NCBI GenBank assembly: GCA_913054495.1
Contig: CAJXIY010000020.1
Location: 1 to 35,788, forward strand
Reading direction: 5' to 3'
Source of the DNA: an uncultured Gammaproteobacteria bacterium
GTDB taxonomy: Bacteria; Pseudomonadota; Gammaproteobacteria; Pseudomonadales; Pseudohongiellaceae
DNA: 35,788 nucleotides
The translations under genes and the position numbers were made by a program. Under the pieces are notes generated by a model. The model did no database searches and was not told the DNA's origin. It saw only the letters and a program-made list of their open reading frames with translations. This document shows positions 1 to 8,550 of the stretch, in pieces. The first letter of the stretch is position 1; each line of letters opens with the position of its first letter.

Positions 1-2
1 TC

Positions 3-782
3 CGCAGTGGCGAATCTGAGTGGCAAAGATCCAGACAGTCGATTCCCACTATGGGAATGTCATCCTCAGCCTTTTGGTTCCATATTCGGCTGACGGGGGA
101 AGACACGGCAGGTCAAGATCTAGTGCTGAGCCTGGATTCTCCGGCACTGGATCGAATTGAATTCTATTTCGTCCGCGATGACCAGCTAATTCAAAAATCT
201 GTGCTAGGCGACTCCATTCCGACTTCACAACAGTCCTACCCCTATCGAATACCGATCGTACCGTTTGAACAGGCGCCCCAGGGCAGCGAAACCCAAGTTT
301 ATATTCGCGTCACGTCCAGTTCCGGCATTGAAATTCCGCTTACGCTAACCACCATGGGTCTGCTAGCCGTGGACCAGCAAGGGCCGCTGGTGATTCTTGG
401 CGCTTTCTTTGCCTTCTTATTCCTTTGTTTTGCTGCCAGCGCGATCCTCTATTTCTATCTTTCACACCGGCAGTTTCTCGCCTATGCCCTATTTTTTGGC
501 GGTATGATCGTCTATTTTTTGACTACAACCGGGATGGGCAGAGTCTGGTTCTGGGGAGATACGGCTGAAATCAACACCCGCCTTTCCTACGTAGCTACGG
601 CGTTTATAATCATGAGCCTTTACCTCATCGGTCAGTATCTGCGATTTGACCACCGCTATCGAGACTCGGTAAACCTTATTCTAAGATTTCTCAGCTACGC
701 CATGCTGCCAGTCGCTGTGATTTTTTTGATCGTCCCTTCTCTCAGATTACCCAGGCGATCGTGCTACCGATCATTTATCTGA
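3..782 (+). CDS. 7TMR-DISM sensor histidine kinase, N-terminal sensor fragment (5' end outside window, frameshifted)
   Basis: The reading frame is already open at the left edge, so the true start lies outside the window; the first in-window ATG (51) falls inside the extracellular domain. About residues 1-100 from that ATG look like the beta-rich extracellular 7TMR-DISM domain that precedes a membrane bundle, followed by several hydrophobic segments. The frame runs out after the T7 run at 721-727, giving an arginine-rich nonsense tail ending at 782. Shifting by -1 at this run restores a continuous protein with the kinase half that follows. Known role of the family: sensing of an external ligand, carbohydrates in some members, coupled to phosphorelay. 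I infer one broken gene rather than two genes. A sequencing error in the homopolymer would give the same picture. Confidence 0.75.
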   Translation, partial: RSGESEWQRSRQSIPTMGMSSSAFWFHIRLTGEDTAGQDLVLSLDSPALDRIEFYFVRDDQLIQKSVLGDSIPTSQQSYPYRIPIVPFEQAPQGSETQVYIRVTSSSGIEIPLTLTTMGLLAVDQQGPLVILGAFFAFLFLCFAASAILYFYLSHRQFLAYALFFGGMIVYFLTTTGMGRVWFWGDTAEINTRLSYVATAFIIMSLYLIGQYLRFDHRYRDSVNLILRFLSYAMLPVAVIFLIVPSLRLPRRSCYRSFI

Positions 783-1759
783 CGGTGCTGGTATCACTGA
801 TTTTGCTGTTGATGGCCGGCATCACAGCCGTGCAGGGATCTCGATCGGCACTGTATCTATTATTTTCACTGACGGCGATCCTGTTCGCGTTAGCGTCACT
901 GTTAAGCTACAAGCTAGGCCTCGTAGAGAAAGGTGCTTTTACTACCGCTACTGGAGAAGTTCTGATAACCATCTCTGTATTACTGCTTTTCGCATCCCTG
1001 GCCGAGTTTGTCCGCGCTAAGAACGAAGAATATGACCGAGCTCGACTGGACACCAAGGCGAAAGGTGATTTCCTGCGAAATGTCTCGAGGAAATTCCTCA
1101 CACCCGTACATCTTATCCTGGCCAATTCGAAACGGCTATTGGCTGCCCAATCCAATAAGCTGGACGAGCCGACCAAGGCACACATAACAACCGTCATCCA
1201 ACAGAGTGATTATCTGCACAATCTCATCAATGATTTGTTGGAGATGGCTGAACTCGAGTCGGATACCTTCGAACCCGAGTTCGAACTGCTCGAAATTTCC
1301 CACTTCCTGACCGAAGTCAAGGATATGATCCTACCCACTGCGATGGAGAAGGGACTGGCACTCACTACAGATTTCGCCTCAGCCAATCTCTTAGTGCAGA
1401 CCGACAAAGTTAGATTGCAACATTCACTACTCAACATCCTCACCAATGCGATCAAATTTACCGAACGAGGCTCGATCCTGATCGGTTACAAGGCGGTTTA
1501 TTTCCGTCGCCGACTCTGTATCGAGATATTTATTCGAGATACCGGCAGAGGTATGAGTGCAGAATTTCAAAAACGCATGTTTCAGGAGTTTACCAGGGAG
1601 GATGATTTATCCGAAAAAGAACCGCGGGGAACCGGGCTTGGCTTGGTTATCGTCAAGCGCATGATCGAGAAACTGGGAGGTGAGATCACTTTTGAATCGG
1701 AGTCAAAAGAAGGCAGCGAATTCTTTATACGCTTGCCACTACGAGTCATTACCGACTGA
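722..1759 (+). CDS. 7TMR-DISM sensor histidine kinase, C-terminal kinase fragment with degenerate H-box
   Basis: This continues the previous entry after a -1 shift at 721-727; read alone it would need the GTG at 761. It starts with the last transmembrane helices, then a short linker, a dimerisation segment and a HATPase domain. The ATP-binding boxes look intact: N-box NILTNAIKFTERG near 1432, DTGRG near 1540, an F-box-like MFQEF near 1577, and GTGLGL near 1630. The H-box reads NVSRKFLTP where the family has N-[MV]-S-H-E-[LI]-R-T-P; the phosphoacceptor histidine is an arginine (AGG, 1088-1090). No receiver domain follows. The frameshift plus the missing histidine suggest a decaying gene or a non-phosphorylating pseudokinase. 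The product would sit in the inner membrane. Confidence 0.75.
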   Translation, partial: FFDRPFSQITQAIVLPIIYLTVLVSLILLLMAGITAVQGSRSALYLLFSLTAILFALASLLSYKLGLVEKGAFTTATGEVLITISVLLLFASLAEFVRAKNEEYDRARLDTKAKGDFLRNVSRKFLTPVHLILANSKRLLAAQSNKLDEPTKAHITTVIQQSDYLHNLINDLLEMAELESDTFEPEFELLEISHFLTEVKDMILPTAMEKGLALTTDFASANLLVQTDKVRLQHSLLNILTNAIKFTERGSILIGYKAVYFRRRLCIEIFIRDTGRGMSAEFQKRMFQEFTREDDLSEKEPRGTGLGLVIVKRMIEKLGGEITFESESKEGSEFFIRLPLRVITD

Positions 1760-1774
1760 ATTGGCTCCTGATTG

Positions 1775-2032
1775 CTAGGGCGGTGAGGTAGGGACATCTT
1801 TTTCTAACTGATAAACAATATCTGCGAATTCTTCGATCTTGCCTTCGAACGCTTTCAATGCATCAGCCAGACCTTGGTTGTAATAATAATTACCTACTTG
1901 ACCGGAGAAAAAATCCAATAAAAATTCAGCCTCGAACCCACCAATCTCATGCTGCAATTCTTCCGTAAAATATTTCTGAATCTTACTGACGATCTCTGCT
2001 TTGACGGAGCGGTCCAATTCGATAGTAGACAA
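1775..2032 (-). CDS. DUF2164 family protein
   Basis: Small acidic protein of about 85 residues with the DUF2164 pattern: IQKYFTEELQHEIGGFEAEF, then LLDFF and YYYNQGLADA. The function of the family is not known to me. The frame is open up to an ATG at 2098, but that start would add some 20 residues unlike the family and overlap the upstream HAD gene by 62 bases. A TTG at 2032-2030 gives the usual family length and lies only 4 bases after the HAD stop codon, so I prefer it, although no strong ribosome binding site precedes it. Translational coupling to the HAD gene is likely. It ends 15 bases from the convergent kinase gene. Confidence 0.75.
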   Translation of the reverse strand: MSTIELDRSVKAEIVSKIQKYFTEELQHEIGGFEAEFLLDFFSGQVGNYYYNQGLADALKAFEGKIEEFADIVYQLEKDVPTSPP

Positions 2033-2036
2033 AAAC

Positions 2037-2900
2037 TCAAGCCCCGAGTTGTACTGCCAAGTCCAGGAAATCGCTGGCAGTATAATCAAATTCTCCATCG
2101 GGGTTTGTATTTACGGGCCGGCCAGGCCCCCGTTCAAGCGGTCTGATAACGTAGGCTGTGCGCAATCCGACGCGGGCGGCGGCGCGAAGGTCACCGGGAT
2201 GAGCGGCAACCATCATCACTTGCTCGGGTTGCAGACTCAGCAAATCAACAGCCTTCAGGTAGGCTTCCGGATCCGGCTTGTAGTGACCGGCCAGTTCTGC
2301 TGAAAGAATCGCATCCCAGGGCAGTCCGGCATTTTTTGCCATATTGGTTAGCAGAGAAACGTTACCATTGGACAACGTTGTTATCACGAACTTGGTCTTG
2401 AGCCGGTTTAGACCCGCCACGGTGTCCGGCCAGGGAGACAGACGGTGCCAGGCCCGATTGAAATGATCTAACTCTGCTTCGCTCATGCCTTCCAGTTCGT
2501 ACTCCAGCACAAGCTCATCCAATATCATTCGATGTAGGTCGTCGATCTTGGTCCAGGGTAAATCACCGTTTCTAACTCGATTCATTGCCGGACCATAGCC
2601 CGAGCGCCAACTGTCGGCGAAGCTGGCCCAGTCGATGTCATAACCCTTTCTTGCAGCCAGTAACTGGCCTTCCCTGATGATCGAAGCACGCCAGTCCACC
2701 ACGGTGCCAAAAACATCGAAAGTGAGGGCCTTTATATCTAATTCCGAGCCGGAATCCGCTGCGAACAGAGGGCCGGGCAGCATGGTCAGTCCCGAACCGA
2801 TCGACATCAGCGTCGTCGCTCTTATGAATTTGCGTCTGCTGAAAATGGTCCTGGCTGCTGTAGAATTCAGTGCTGGTGTAGTCATCGCTTTTAGTCTCAT
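2037..2900 (-). CDS. Haloacid dehalogenase type II-like hydrolase with Tat signal
   Basis: HAD-superfamily protein of 287 residues. An N-terminal SRRKFIRATT, followed by a hydrophobic stretch and an FAAD site, is a twin-arginine signal, so the enzyme is predicted to be folded before export to the periplasm. Motif I is FDVFGTVVDW with nucleophile Asp62, motif II is TTLSNGN, the lysine is in HYKPDPEAY, and motif III is MVAAHPGDLRAAARVGL. This set matches (S)-2-haloacid dehalogenases, which hydrolyse 2-haloacids through an ester on the aspartate. Motif III has HPGD where I expect HNGD, so the substrate may differ. Start: ATG 2900, or a second ATG five codons in. The downstream DUF2164 gene is almost contiguous. 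Confidence 0.82.
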   Translation of the reverse strand: MRLKAMTTPALNSTAARTIFSRRKFIRATTLMSIGSGLTMLPGPLFAADSGSELDIKALTFDVFGTVVDWRASIIREGQLLAARKGYDIDWASFADSWRSGYGPAMNRVRNGDLPWTKIDDLHRMILDELVLEYELEGMSEAELDHFNRAWHRLSPWPDTVAGLNRLKTKFVITTLSNGNVSLLTNMAKNAGLPWDAILSAELAGHYKPDPEAYLKAVDLLSLQPEQVMMVAAHPGDLRAAARVGLRTAYVIRPLERGPGRPVNTNPDGEFDYTASDFLDLAVQLGA

Positions 2901-3044
2901 TGCAGTCTTGTCACGACGGGGATGGCGGCAGTGCTGGTTCAGGCTGCTTACTACTCCGCCGAAACCGTAGCATATCTATTGCTTAATATCATCAACGCCA
3001 CAGCTATGGCTCTTGTCTGAAATCTTCCTTATCGAGGACATTCC

Positions 3045-4385
3045 CTACTGAAAGTAGACGAGCAATATGGCAATCGGGCAAATAAATTTTACATAAAATG
3101 GCCAGATTTTCCAGAACAAGCCGGACTCCGCTGCGGGACAGCCTTTCTTGAGTTCTTCCAGTGCCTCATTTCGATTCCATATCCAGGCCACGAAGACGCA
3201 GAAAAATAGTGCCAGCATGGGCTGGCTGAATTCGGTGGTATAGGTCACGACCAGGTCAAACAAGGAATCGAAATTGAACACAACCAGCAGGGAAATCACG
3301 GTGATGATCGCCGCTATGCTCAATGACGCCTTCTGTCGCCCTATTCCATGTTGTTCCACGGCATAAGCTACAGGCACCTCAAGCATGGAAATCGAAGAAG
3401 TCAGGGATGCGATGGTCATTAATACGAAAAAAGCCATGGCAACGAAAATCCCGGCTGCCCCCATGGTCTCAAACAGTGCCGGCAGTACGGAGACAATCAA
3501 TCCAGGGCCGGCAATAAATGCACCGGTCTCGTCAAAAATCTCAACACCATTAGTCAGGGCGACATACATCGCTGGCAGAATCAGCAACCCTGCCAGCACC
3601 GCGATGCCGACATCCAGCAAGGCCACCAGGGTGCCAATTAATGGCAGATCTTCCTTCTCGCTGATATAGGATCCATAGATCAGCATCGTGCCTACGCCGA
3701 GTGACAAGGAGAAGAACGCCTGTCCCATCGCATCGACCAGCAATTGAGGATCCGCTATTCTGGGAAAGTCAGGCACTAGGTAAACACGTACGCCATCCAT
3801 TGCACCAGGCAGAGTCATCACATAAATAGTGAGAAGAATCAAAATGATGATCAGCAATGGCATCAATCTGGATGCCCATCTTTCGATACCATCCTTGACT
3901 CCTGCGCTGACGATCATCACCGTCACCACCATGAACACGACGACGAAAATTGCATTGCGAGGCACTGCATCCAGGGTGAGCCACTGGGAAGCAGATTCCA
4001 AACCCACCAAGCGAGCAATGGAATCGAAGAAAAATGCAAGCATCCAGCCGCTGACAATGGCATAGAAGCTAAGTATGAAACTGACTGTGAGCATGCCGAC
4101 GAAGCCCACGGTGATTCCCAACAACCTGCTTCGGGGGCCAGTGGAAATCGACTTCAGCGCCGTCACGGCATTTGCCCTGGCGTGACGGCCGATAATCAAT
4201 TCAGCCATCAGGGCAGGATAGGCTAATGCGAAAGTGAGTACTAGGTAGGCAATAAGAAAGGCTGCGCCACCATTAGAAGCTGCATTGGTAGGAAAGCCCC
4301 AGATGTTTCCCAGGCCTACCGCCGACCCCGTCGCCGCCATCAAGAATCCAAATCTGGAGCTAAATTCGCCTCTAGCTGCTGCCAT
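3045..4385 (-). CDS. Neurotransmitter:sodium symporter (NSS/SNF) family transporter
   Basis: Inner-membrane protein of 446 residues with about 11 hydrophobic helices, the number common in bacterial NSS proteins. The diagnostic TM1 signature is present: ATGSAVGLGNIWGFP, whose unwound centre binds substrate and sodium in LeuT. TM2 follows with NGGAAFLIAYL and the loop ELIIGRHAR. By family these carry amino acids or related amines with sodium; the substrate cannot be read from sequence. The position usually held by an extracellular-gate arginine or a lysine (NFLRFP in LeuT) is glycine here. The secreted cyclophilin gene lies upstream on the same strand, with a 34-base gap between the two, so co-transcription is possible. 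Confidence 0.88.
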   Translation of the reverse strand: MAAARGEFSSRFGFLMAATGSAVGLGNIWGFPTNAASNGGAAFLIAYLVLTFALAYPALMAELIIGRHARANAVTALKSISTGPRSRLLGITVGFVGMLTVSFILSFYAIVSGWMLAFFFDSIARLVGLESASQWLTLDAVPRNAIFVVVFMVVTVMIVSAGVKDGIERWASRLMPLLIIILILLTIYVMTLPGAMDGVRVYLVPDFPRIADPQLLVDAMGQAFFSLSLGVGTMLIYGSYISEKEDLPLIGTLVALLDVGIAVLAGLLILPAMYVALTNGVEIFDETGAFIAGPGLIVSVLPALFETMGAAGIFVAMAFFVLMTIASLTSSISMLEVPVAYAVEQHGIGRQKASLSIAAIITVISLLVVFNFDSLFDLVVTYTTEFSQPMLALFFCVFVAWIWNRNEALEELKKGCPAAESGLFWKIWPFYVKFICPIAILLVYFQ

Positions 4386-4419
4386 CGATAATCGATCTCC
4401 CTGTCAGTTTTGCCACCTG

Positions 4420-5364
4420 TTACTGGTCGTAAGATTCCAGCGTGAAGCGCCCTCGAGCAAGGTCACTCAATCCAAAAACGACGTTATGCACTTCAAGTAC
4501 TGAGCCTTCTAGATTTACTTCCAGGCTGGGGATTCGTAGCTTGTTGTCCACTGTAGAAAAAGTCGCGATACCATCAAAACTACTGGCCCGGGGAATCACA
4601 CTCTCCAGGTTAGCCTCAATGATCAAGCCTTCCGCGGCAGGCACGACGTTAAAATTAAGGCTGATTAAAGATTCATCCCCATCCAGGCTTACGGAAGTGA
4701 TCAATAAGCCGGACACACTCTCGAACACGCGGGGAGCGCCCGTAAATCTTTGCATCACTTCAACATTGATATAAACAAAATCATTGGGGTTCGAGTATGT
4801 AAGGGTAAAGTATGGCGCGGATGGTGCTTTTGTCCCCAGGTTCACGGTGGCTAAGTCATTGATTGCATCCAATATATCCATGCCAGAGCCAAGAACATTC
4901 CCAAACACCGTGAAGCCGCTGTTGTTACTATCGAGATTCGCACTATTGTCGATCAGATTCACGAACCATTGATTCGTGGCGCTGTCTGGGTCACCATCGA
5001 CCTTCGCCATGGCGACGGTGCCGCGAGTGTTTGACACATTGAATTCGTTAATAACGGGTGGATCCGTGGCCACGTCAATTGGTCCCACCGACAGTTGGAA
5101 TCGGTAGGCCCCACCTTGAGCCACGAAACTATCGACGACCCGGTGCAAATAAGTGCCGTTGTAGTCATTACGATTTACATAATTCAAAAAATTCTGCACG
5201 GTTGCCGGGGCTATATCATCGAGTAACTCGATGGAATAATCACCCAAACTGGTACTCACGCGAACGATGGTACCAGCATGGGAAGAAGTGGCGACTATTA
5301 GCGTGAACCAGGCTAATAAACCAATGGCAACATTTCTTAGCCAACGCCTGGGGACTGCAATCAT
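4420..5364 (-). CDS. Secreted cyclophilin-type peptidyl-prolyl cis-trans isomerase with extra C-terminal domain
   Basis: From the ATG at 5364 the protein has 314 residues. It begins with MIAVPRRWLRN, a hydrophobic core and SSHAG, a Sec signal peptide with predicted cleavage after Ala, so it is periplasmic. Upstream in-frame starts to 5439 would put a long non-signal stretch ahead of it. Cyclophilin features: TSLGDYSIELLDDIAPATVQNFL, LHRVVDSFVAQGG with the catalytic arginine and glutamine, and FTVFGNVL. The last roughly 130 residues are not cyclophilin; they look beta-rich and I do not recognise them. It should catalyse proline isomerisation in exported proteins. NSS transporter follows downstream on the same strand. 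Confidence 0.83.
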   Translation of the reverse strand: MIAVPRRWLRNVAIGLLAWFTLIVATSSHAGTIVRVSTSLGDYSIELLDDIAPATVQNFLNYVNRNDYNGTYLHRVVDSFVAQGGAYRFQLSVGPIDVATDPPVINEFNVSNTRGTVAMAKVDGDPDSATNQWFVNLIDNSANLDSNNSGFTVFGNVLGSGMDILDAINDLATVNLGTKAPSAPYFTLTYSNPNDFVYINVEVMQRFTGAPRVFESVSGLLITSVSLDGDESLISLNFNVVPAAEGLIIEANLESVIPRASSFDGIATFSTVDNKLRIPSLEVNLEGSVLEVHNVVFGLSDLARGRFTLESYDQ

Positions 5365-5535
5365 GAAAACTTCGGATAAGTCATTACTTCGCAGCTTGCT
5401 GAGTATAAGTGGGATGGAGCATAGGTTAAGTTCCATCATTATTCAACTTATCAGTGCATCTGCAAACAGTCGAATACGCCGACAAAAGGCAGGAGAAGAC
5501 CGAGTATTTCCGCAATCATAGGTGATCGATCCCAG

Positions 5536-5565
5536 TTGGATGAACCCCCGAAATAGAGCTATAAT
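5536..5565 (+). promoter_or_regulatory. Predicted sigma70 promoter for the Hsp70-like gene
   Basis: TTGGAT (5536-5541) and a perfect TATAAT (5560-5565) are separated by 18 bases, about 70 bases ahead of the GTG start at 5639. A second TATAAT at 5595-5600 has no clear -35 partner. No heat-shock (sigma32-type) promoter is visible. Confidence 0.5.
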
Positions 5566-5623
5566 GCGCACCTGGATCCACCCAGAATCAAGTTTATAAT
5601 ATTTGTCTATTCGTTCCGTTATA

Positions 5624-5630
5624 AAGAAGG
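5624..5630 (+). promoter_or_regulatory. Ribosome binding site deciding the Hsp70-like start
   Basis: AAGAAGG lies 8 bases before GTG 5639 and 5 before TTG 5636. It cannot serve the TTG at 5603, which is upstream of it, so the longer frame is rejected. Confidence 0.5.
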
Positions 5631-5638
5631 CTGCATTG

Positions 5639-7186
5639 GTGCCGGCATCAAATTACCATCCGATCGATTCCGAAAATAGAGATCCAGGAAACTCTGCAAG
5701 CACGGCAAGGCGACGGCGAGAGCCTTCAAGCCACTCCGCATCCACCTCACCTGGTATCGGTATAGATTACGGCACCAGTAATAGCGCTGCCGCCATCTTT
5801 GATGGCAGCGATATTCACCTGGTGCAGTTAGAATCGGACGCGGTCGTTATGCCCTCGGCTACCTATATAGATCGTAACTACAGAATAAAAACCGGGCAGG
5901 CGGCTATCAACCAGTACATAGCAGACAATGTGGGAAGAACCGTCGAGCTCAGCGCCGAAGTCATTGGGGAAGTACGAACATCCACTGGACAATTAGGCGA
6001 ACATGGCTTGCCCGAAGAAGCATCCACACAAAAAGTATATGGGAAGTCCTTCGTCGATGGCGGTCAGCAAGGGAGATTATTTCGCGGCATAAAAAGACTA
6101 TTGGGAAGTAATGAGTCCAGACGCCTGATGGTGTTCGATCGGCCCTTCCGATTAGTTGCCTTGATAACTCCACTGCTGGCTCGTATAAAGACCAGTATCG
6201 AATCTCGATTACCCGGTTCGTCACCGCAACCCGATTCAAGCGGGCATGTCTGTATAGGCCACCCTGTGAACTTTGAAGCTAGCAATGCAGATGGAAACAG
6301 TAGAGCCTTGAGTTTATTGTCCGAAGCCTATGGATACGCGAAATTTAAGCGCCAATCATTTTATCCGGAACCCATAGCTGCGGCATTGAGCTACCTGTTT
6401 GCTCACCCGAACTGCGCGCAACAGACAATCCTGGCGGTGGACTTCGGCGGCGGCACCTTGGATCTGTGCATTCTAAATTGCATCGGCATGGAATTTGATG
6501 TGGTAGCAACCCATGGCATTGCACTAGGAGGAGATCAAATTGACCAGCTTCTGTTCAGGGAATTACTGTTTCCGCTTCTTGGCAAAGGAGAAATGTGGAG
6601 AAGAGCAGGAGAAGATCGTGAAATTGAAACCCTGTTCCCCTTCGAAGAGTACGAGGAGTTTCTGTTAAATTGGGCGGTGAGTTATATGCTCAACCAAAAC
6701 AAATTCACTACACCACTCATGCAACGCATAGAAATTGGGGACGCAGCATCGAAAAAATTCAGGCGTCTGTATGATCTGATTAAGAACAATTTCAGCTACC
6801 TCTTAATTCAATCACTGAAAGATCTGAAAGCGGAGCTTTCCACGCAACAGATTGCGAGCATCGATATACCGGAACTGGACATCGAATTGTCCGTGACCAG
6901 GGCGCAGTTCGAGCAATTAATAGGGGGAATATTAGAGAAATTTCAAGGCGCCATCACCCATCTCCTGACACAGGCAAATATGACGGCGGGCGATATTCAG
7001 CTGGTTATTCGCACCGGTGGGTCTTCACTGATTCCTGCAGTCAAGCGCATCCTTGAGAACCAGTTTCCAGGGAAGGTAGTCGAACATGACCCATTTACCA
7101 GCGTCGCTGCCGGCTTGGCTATAGCGGAATTTCAGGGCCTGGGGGAATTGCGGGTTGAGCAGCGGCTGCATAAGCATCTACAATAA
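5639..7186 (+). CDS. Hsp70 family protein, YegD-like
   Basis: Actin-fold ATPase of about 515 residues from GTG 5639. After a basic, serine-rich and probably disordered leader of some 38 residues come the phosphate-1 loop GIDYGTSNSAAAIF, the connect segment YPEPIAAALSYLF, phosphate-2 AVDFGGGTLDLCIL, and the adenosine motif IRTGGSSLIPAVKRIL near the C-terminus. There is no DnaK-type substrate-binding domain after it. Length and order match the YegD group of Hsp70-like proteins, whose clients are not defined. Cytosolic by prediction. It is not next to dnaJ or grpE. The sterol-desaturase-like gene follows after 33 bases on the same strand, so the two may be co-transcribed. Confidence 0.85.
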   Translation: MPASNYHPIDSENRDPGNSASTARRRREPSSHSASTSPGIGIDYGTSNSAAAIFDGSDIHLVQLESDAVVMPSATYIDRNYRIKTGQAAINQYIADNVGRTVELSAEVIGEVRTSTGQLGEHGLPEEASTQKVYGKSFVDGGQQGRLFRGIKRLLGSNESRRLMVFDRPFRLVALITPLLARIKTSIESRLPGSSPQPDSSGHVCIGHPVNFEASNADGNSRALSLLSEAYGYAKFKRQSFYPEPIAAALSYLFAHPNCAQQTILAVDFGGGTLDLCILNCIGMEFDVVATHGIALGGDQIDQLLFRELLFPLLGKGEMWRRAGEDREIETLFPFEEYEEFLLNWAVSYMLNQNKFTTPLMQRIEIGDAASKKFRRLYDLIKNNFSYLLIQSLKDLKAELSTQQIASIDIPELDIELSVTRAQFEQLIGGILEKFQGAITHLLTQANMTAGDIQLVIRTGGSSLIPAVKRILENQFPGKVVEHDPFTSVAAGLAIAEFQGLGELRVEQRLHKHLQ

Positions 7187-7219
7187 TCCATCTGTCCCGA
7201 TCAGAGAGCGGGTACGACC

Positions 7220-8437
7220 ATGAATTTGATACTGTACGCCATCCCTTTCTTCTTCCTGCTGATAATGCTGGAATTTACTTATGGCGTGCTCAGGAGGCGC
7301 AATACTTATCGCGTCAACGACACCATAAACAGCCTCTCGCTGGGCAGCCTCAGCCGCTTGCAGAGCCTGGTTGTGCTTGGATTTTCCGGACTTATATACG
7401 AATTTATAGTGGCCCGCTATCAGCTAAGCCAGTTAGGGGAAGAGCAGTTGTGGGTCTGGGTAAGCTGTTTCCTATTGTATGACCTCGCCTACTATTGGAA
7501 GCACCGCTTTGGCCATGAAGTCGCCTTGTTCTGGGGCTCCCATGTCGCCCACCACCAGAGTGAAGACTACAATCTGGGCACGGCCTTGCGCCAGACCAGC
7601 ATCGATTTTTACGGATTCCTGTTTTATCTGCCCTTCTTCGTGCTGGGATTTCCGGCAGAAATCCTGTTCACGGTGGTGAGTCTGAATCTAATCTATCAGT
7701 TCTGGGTTCACACTGAACATGTGCCCAAACTCGGACTACTGGAGTGGGTATTCGTCACCCCGTCTAATCACCGCGTACATCATGCTCGCAACAAGATCTA
7801 TGTCGATAGAAACTACGGCGGCGTATTTATTATCTGGGATCGCTTATTCGGCAGTTTCCAGGAAGAATTGGAACAAGAAGCGGTGGTATTCGGGCTGAGA
7901 AAACCGCTTAACAGTTGGAATCCAATCTGGGCCAACGTGCATGTCTATTGGCGCCTGATCCAGGACTGTATCAAGGCCCCCGGATTCAGCAATAAAATAA
8001 AAATCTGGCTGAAGCCTCCCGGTTGGTTACCCGACTCGATGCAAAGCTCCTGCAAACTACGGAGTAACGAAACAGATCTATCGACTCGATTCGATCCGCC
8101 GATATCAAATTTCTCGAAAGGGTATTGTTTTGTTCAGTTCGTAGTAACACTTGGACTGAGCCTGACCGTATTGATCAATCTTAATGGCTGGAATTATATG
8201 ACCACCACCTTAGCGGTGTTCTTGTTAACCTATAGCTACTACGTCCATGGCGTGTGGATGGAATCACGGCCGAACGCACTTGGCTACGAAAGTGTCAGGC
8301 TGATGTTATTGCTACTAGTCATGCCTTTAACCGACTTTTCCATCGTGCCTCGAACCACACTAATGGCCTTCGCAGCGGCATCCCTGTTACTACTTCTAGT
8401 CTCGAAAAAGAGAAAACCCATTAACGTTACGCTCTAG
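7220..8437 (+). CDS. Sterol desaturase / fatty acid hydroxylase family membrane protein
   Basis: 405-residue membrane protein with di-iron histidine clusters: HRFGH near residues 95-99, HVAHH near 108-112, HTEHV near 166, and NHRVHH near 184-189. These are the fatty acid hydroxylase superfamily boxes; known members oxidise or desaturate membrane lipids, sterols or ether lipids. Helices flank the boxes and three or more further helices fill the C-terminal third, after a polar stretch at about residues 265-295. That extra membrane tail is longer than the minimal family. Substrate unknown; alkylglycerol monooxygenase-like proteins also have this arrangement. Start ATG 7220 follows the Hsp70-like gene closely. 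Nothing resembling a U-tract terminator follows directly. Confidence 0.83.
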   Translation: MNLILYAIPFFFLLIMLEFTYGVLRRRNTYRVNDTINSLSLGSLSRLQSLVVLGFSGLIYEFIVARYQLSQLGEEQLWVWVSCFLLYDLAYYWKHRFGHEVALFWGSHVAHHQSEDYNLGTALRQTSIDFYGFLFYLPFFVLGFPAEILFTVVSLNLIYQFWVHTEHVPKLGLLEWVFVTPSNHRVHHARNKIYVDRNYGGVFIIWDRLFGSFQEELEQEAVVFGLRKPLNSWNPIWANVHVYWRLIQDCIKAPGFSNKIKIWLKPPGWLPDSMQSSCKLRSNETDLSTRFDPPISNFSKGYCFVQFVVTLGLSLTVLINLNGWNYMTTTLAVFLLTYSYYVHGVWMESRPNALGYESVRLMLLLLVMPLTDFSIVPRTTLMAFAAASLLLLLVSKKRKPINVTL

Positions 8438-8550
8438 CACGCTAGCCGAAAAATACTCATTGAAGATGGGGCGTCCCCACGAATATAGGAAATCCCCTAT
8501 TTAGCTCCCGACGCTGATTGGCACAAAATTCGGTTACAACTGTTTAGAAC

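Noticed and set aside
1949..2303. Plus-strand frames opposite DUF2164 and the HAD gene
   Set aside because: Shadows of the minus-strand genes, whose families are clear.
5603..5638. TTG start at 5603 for the Hsp70-like protein
   Set aside because: No ribosome binding site upstream, whereas AAGAAGG is well placed for GTG 5639.
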